Origin: RCIO01 sp965232405 | GTDB taxonomy: Bacteria; Pseudomonadota; Alphaproteobacteria; Rhizobiales; Rhizobiaceae | Length of the DNA stretch: 64,000 bases | Direction of reading: 5' to 3' | NCBI GenBank assembly: GCA_965232405.1 | Contig: OZ246966.1 | Location: 558,001 to 622,000 of the forward strand | Shown: positions 63,728 through 64,000 of the stretch, piece by piece | Layout: each line of letters opens with the position of its first letter | Numbering within the stretch: position 1 is the first letter of the stretch | Made by a program: the position numbers and the translations under genes | The notes under the pieces: generated by a model | Seen by the model: only the letters and a program-made list of their open reading frames with translations | Database searches by the model: none | Told to the model about the DNA's origin: nothing

Positions 63728-64000
63728 ATGGATAGAAAATTGGCGCTCGCCGCGCTTTCCGCGCTCGGCCAGGACACGCGGCTGGAAGTGTTCCGCCTGC
63801 TGGTGCGGGCTGGTGCGCAAGGTTTGCCTGCCGGCGAAATCGCCGAGCGGCTCGACACCGTCCAGAACACCATGTCGACGCACCTCAAGGTGCTCGACCA
63901 TGCTGGTTTGGTCCGGTCAGAGCGCGACGGCCGCACGGTCCGTTACATCGCCGACATGACCGGCTTCCGCGATCTGCTGGCATTCCTGATGGAAGATTGC
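63728..64000 (+). CDS. ArsR-family transcriptional regulator (C-terminus outside the window)
   Basis: The first 91 codons of a winged-helix repressor; the gene continues past the right edge. The HTH is clear: LSALGQDTRLEVFRLLVRAG, LPAGEIAERL, VQNTMSTHLKVLDHAGLV and RDGRTVRYIA. No metal-binding ELCVCDL motif is seen; it belongs to the short, possibly non-metal ArsR group that often precedes arsenate reductase or arsenite efflux genes. A palindrome lies just upstream of the start. Confidence 0.85.
   Translation, partial: MDRKLALAALSALGQDTRLEVFRLLVRAGAQGLPAGEIAERLDTVQNTMSTHLKVLDHAGLVRSERDGRTVRYIADMTGFRDLLAFLMEDC

Overview
This 64 kb window looks like chromosomal DNA of an alphaproteobacterium of the Hyphomicrobiales (Rhizobiales), most like Phyllobacteriaceae. 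The reasons are the high GC content, a Pseudomonas denitrificans-type aerobic cobalamin cluster with CbtAB, a rhizobial-style polyamine/dipeptide ABC gene content, and close gene packing with many ATGA and GTGA overlaps. The genus assignment is inference. I found no tRNA, rRNA, CRISPR array, transposase or prophage gene.

Left part (1-10 kb): a split reductive pyrimidine-degradation locus. A beta-ureidopropionase-type hydrolase (cut by the window edge), an omega-amino-acid:pyruvate aminotransferase, a divergent RutR-type regulator and the PreA/PreT dihydropyrimidine dehydrogenase are present. Two near-identical RutR-like boxes, in the rutR/aminotransferase intergenic region and upstream of preT, tie the two transcription units together. 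Between them lie a TetR/thioesterase pair with a perfect palindromic operator, a VOC protein and an EamA transporter. A DUF3179 protein, a crotonase-family enzyme and a 54-residue secreted cysteine peptide follow.

Cell-envelope block (10-24.3 kb): tamB and tamA (outer-membrane protein and envelope lipid assembly), separated by a 272 bp element with 25 bp terminal inverted repeats. A divergent alpha-2-macroglobulin (with an N-terminal PAN domain) and pbpC follow.

Transport and metabolism (24.3-40.5 kb): a leftward spermidine/putrescine-type ABC operon, a rightward dipeptide/oligopeptide ABC operon whose first gene seems to begin with an AUA codon, ilvD, a DapA-family lyase/aldolase, a KefB-like antiporter and a small tyrosine phosphatase.

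Cobalamin block (40.5-62.9 kb): cobC and cobD diverge at one end. A leftward cbtB-cbtA-cobU-cobO-cobQ operon and a rightward DUF1636-cobW-cobN-cobG-cobH-cobI-cobJ-(cobK reversed)-cobL-cobE-cobM-(cbiD reversed)-cobA-cobB-cobS-cobT series diverge from a short region carrying two back-to-back cobalamin riboswitches, one for each direction. Together they encode cobalt-related transport, corrin-ring synthesis by the aerobic route (CobG, CobN), amidation, adenosylation and nucleotide-loop assembly. CobF is absent and CbiD is present. CobN is shorter than usual through loss of a middle segment.

The right edge carries a DUF2161 nuclease-fold protein and the start of an ArsR-family regulator with a palindrome just upstream.
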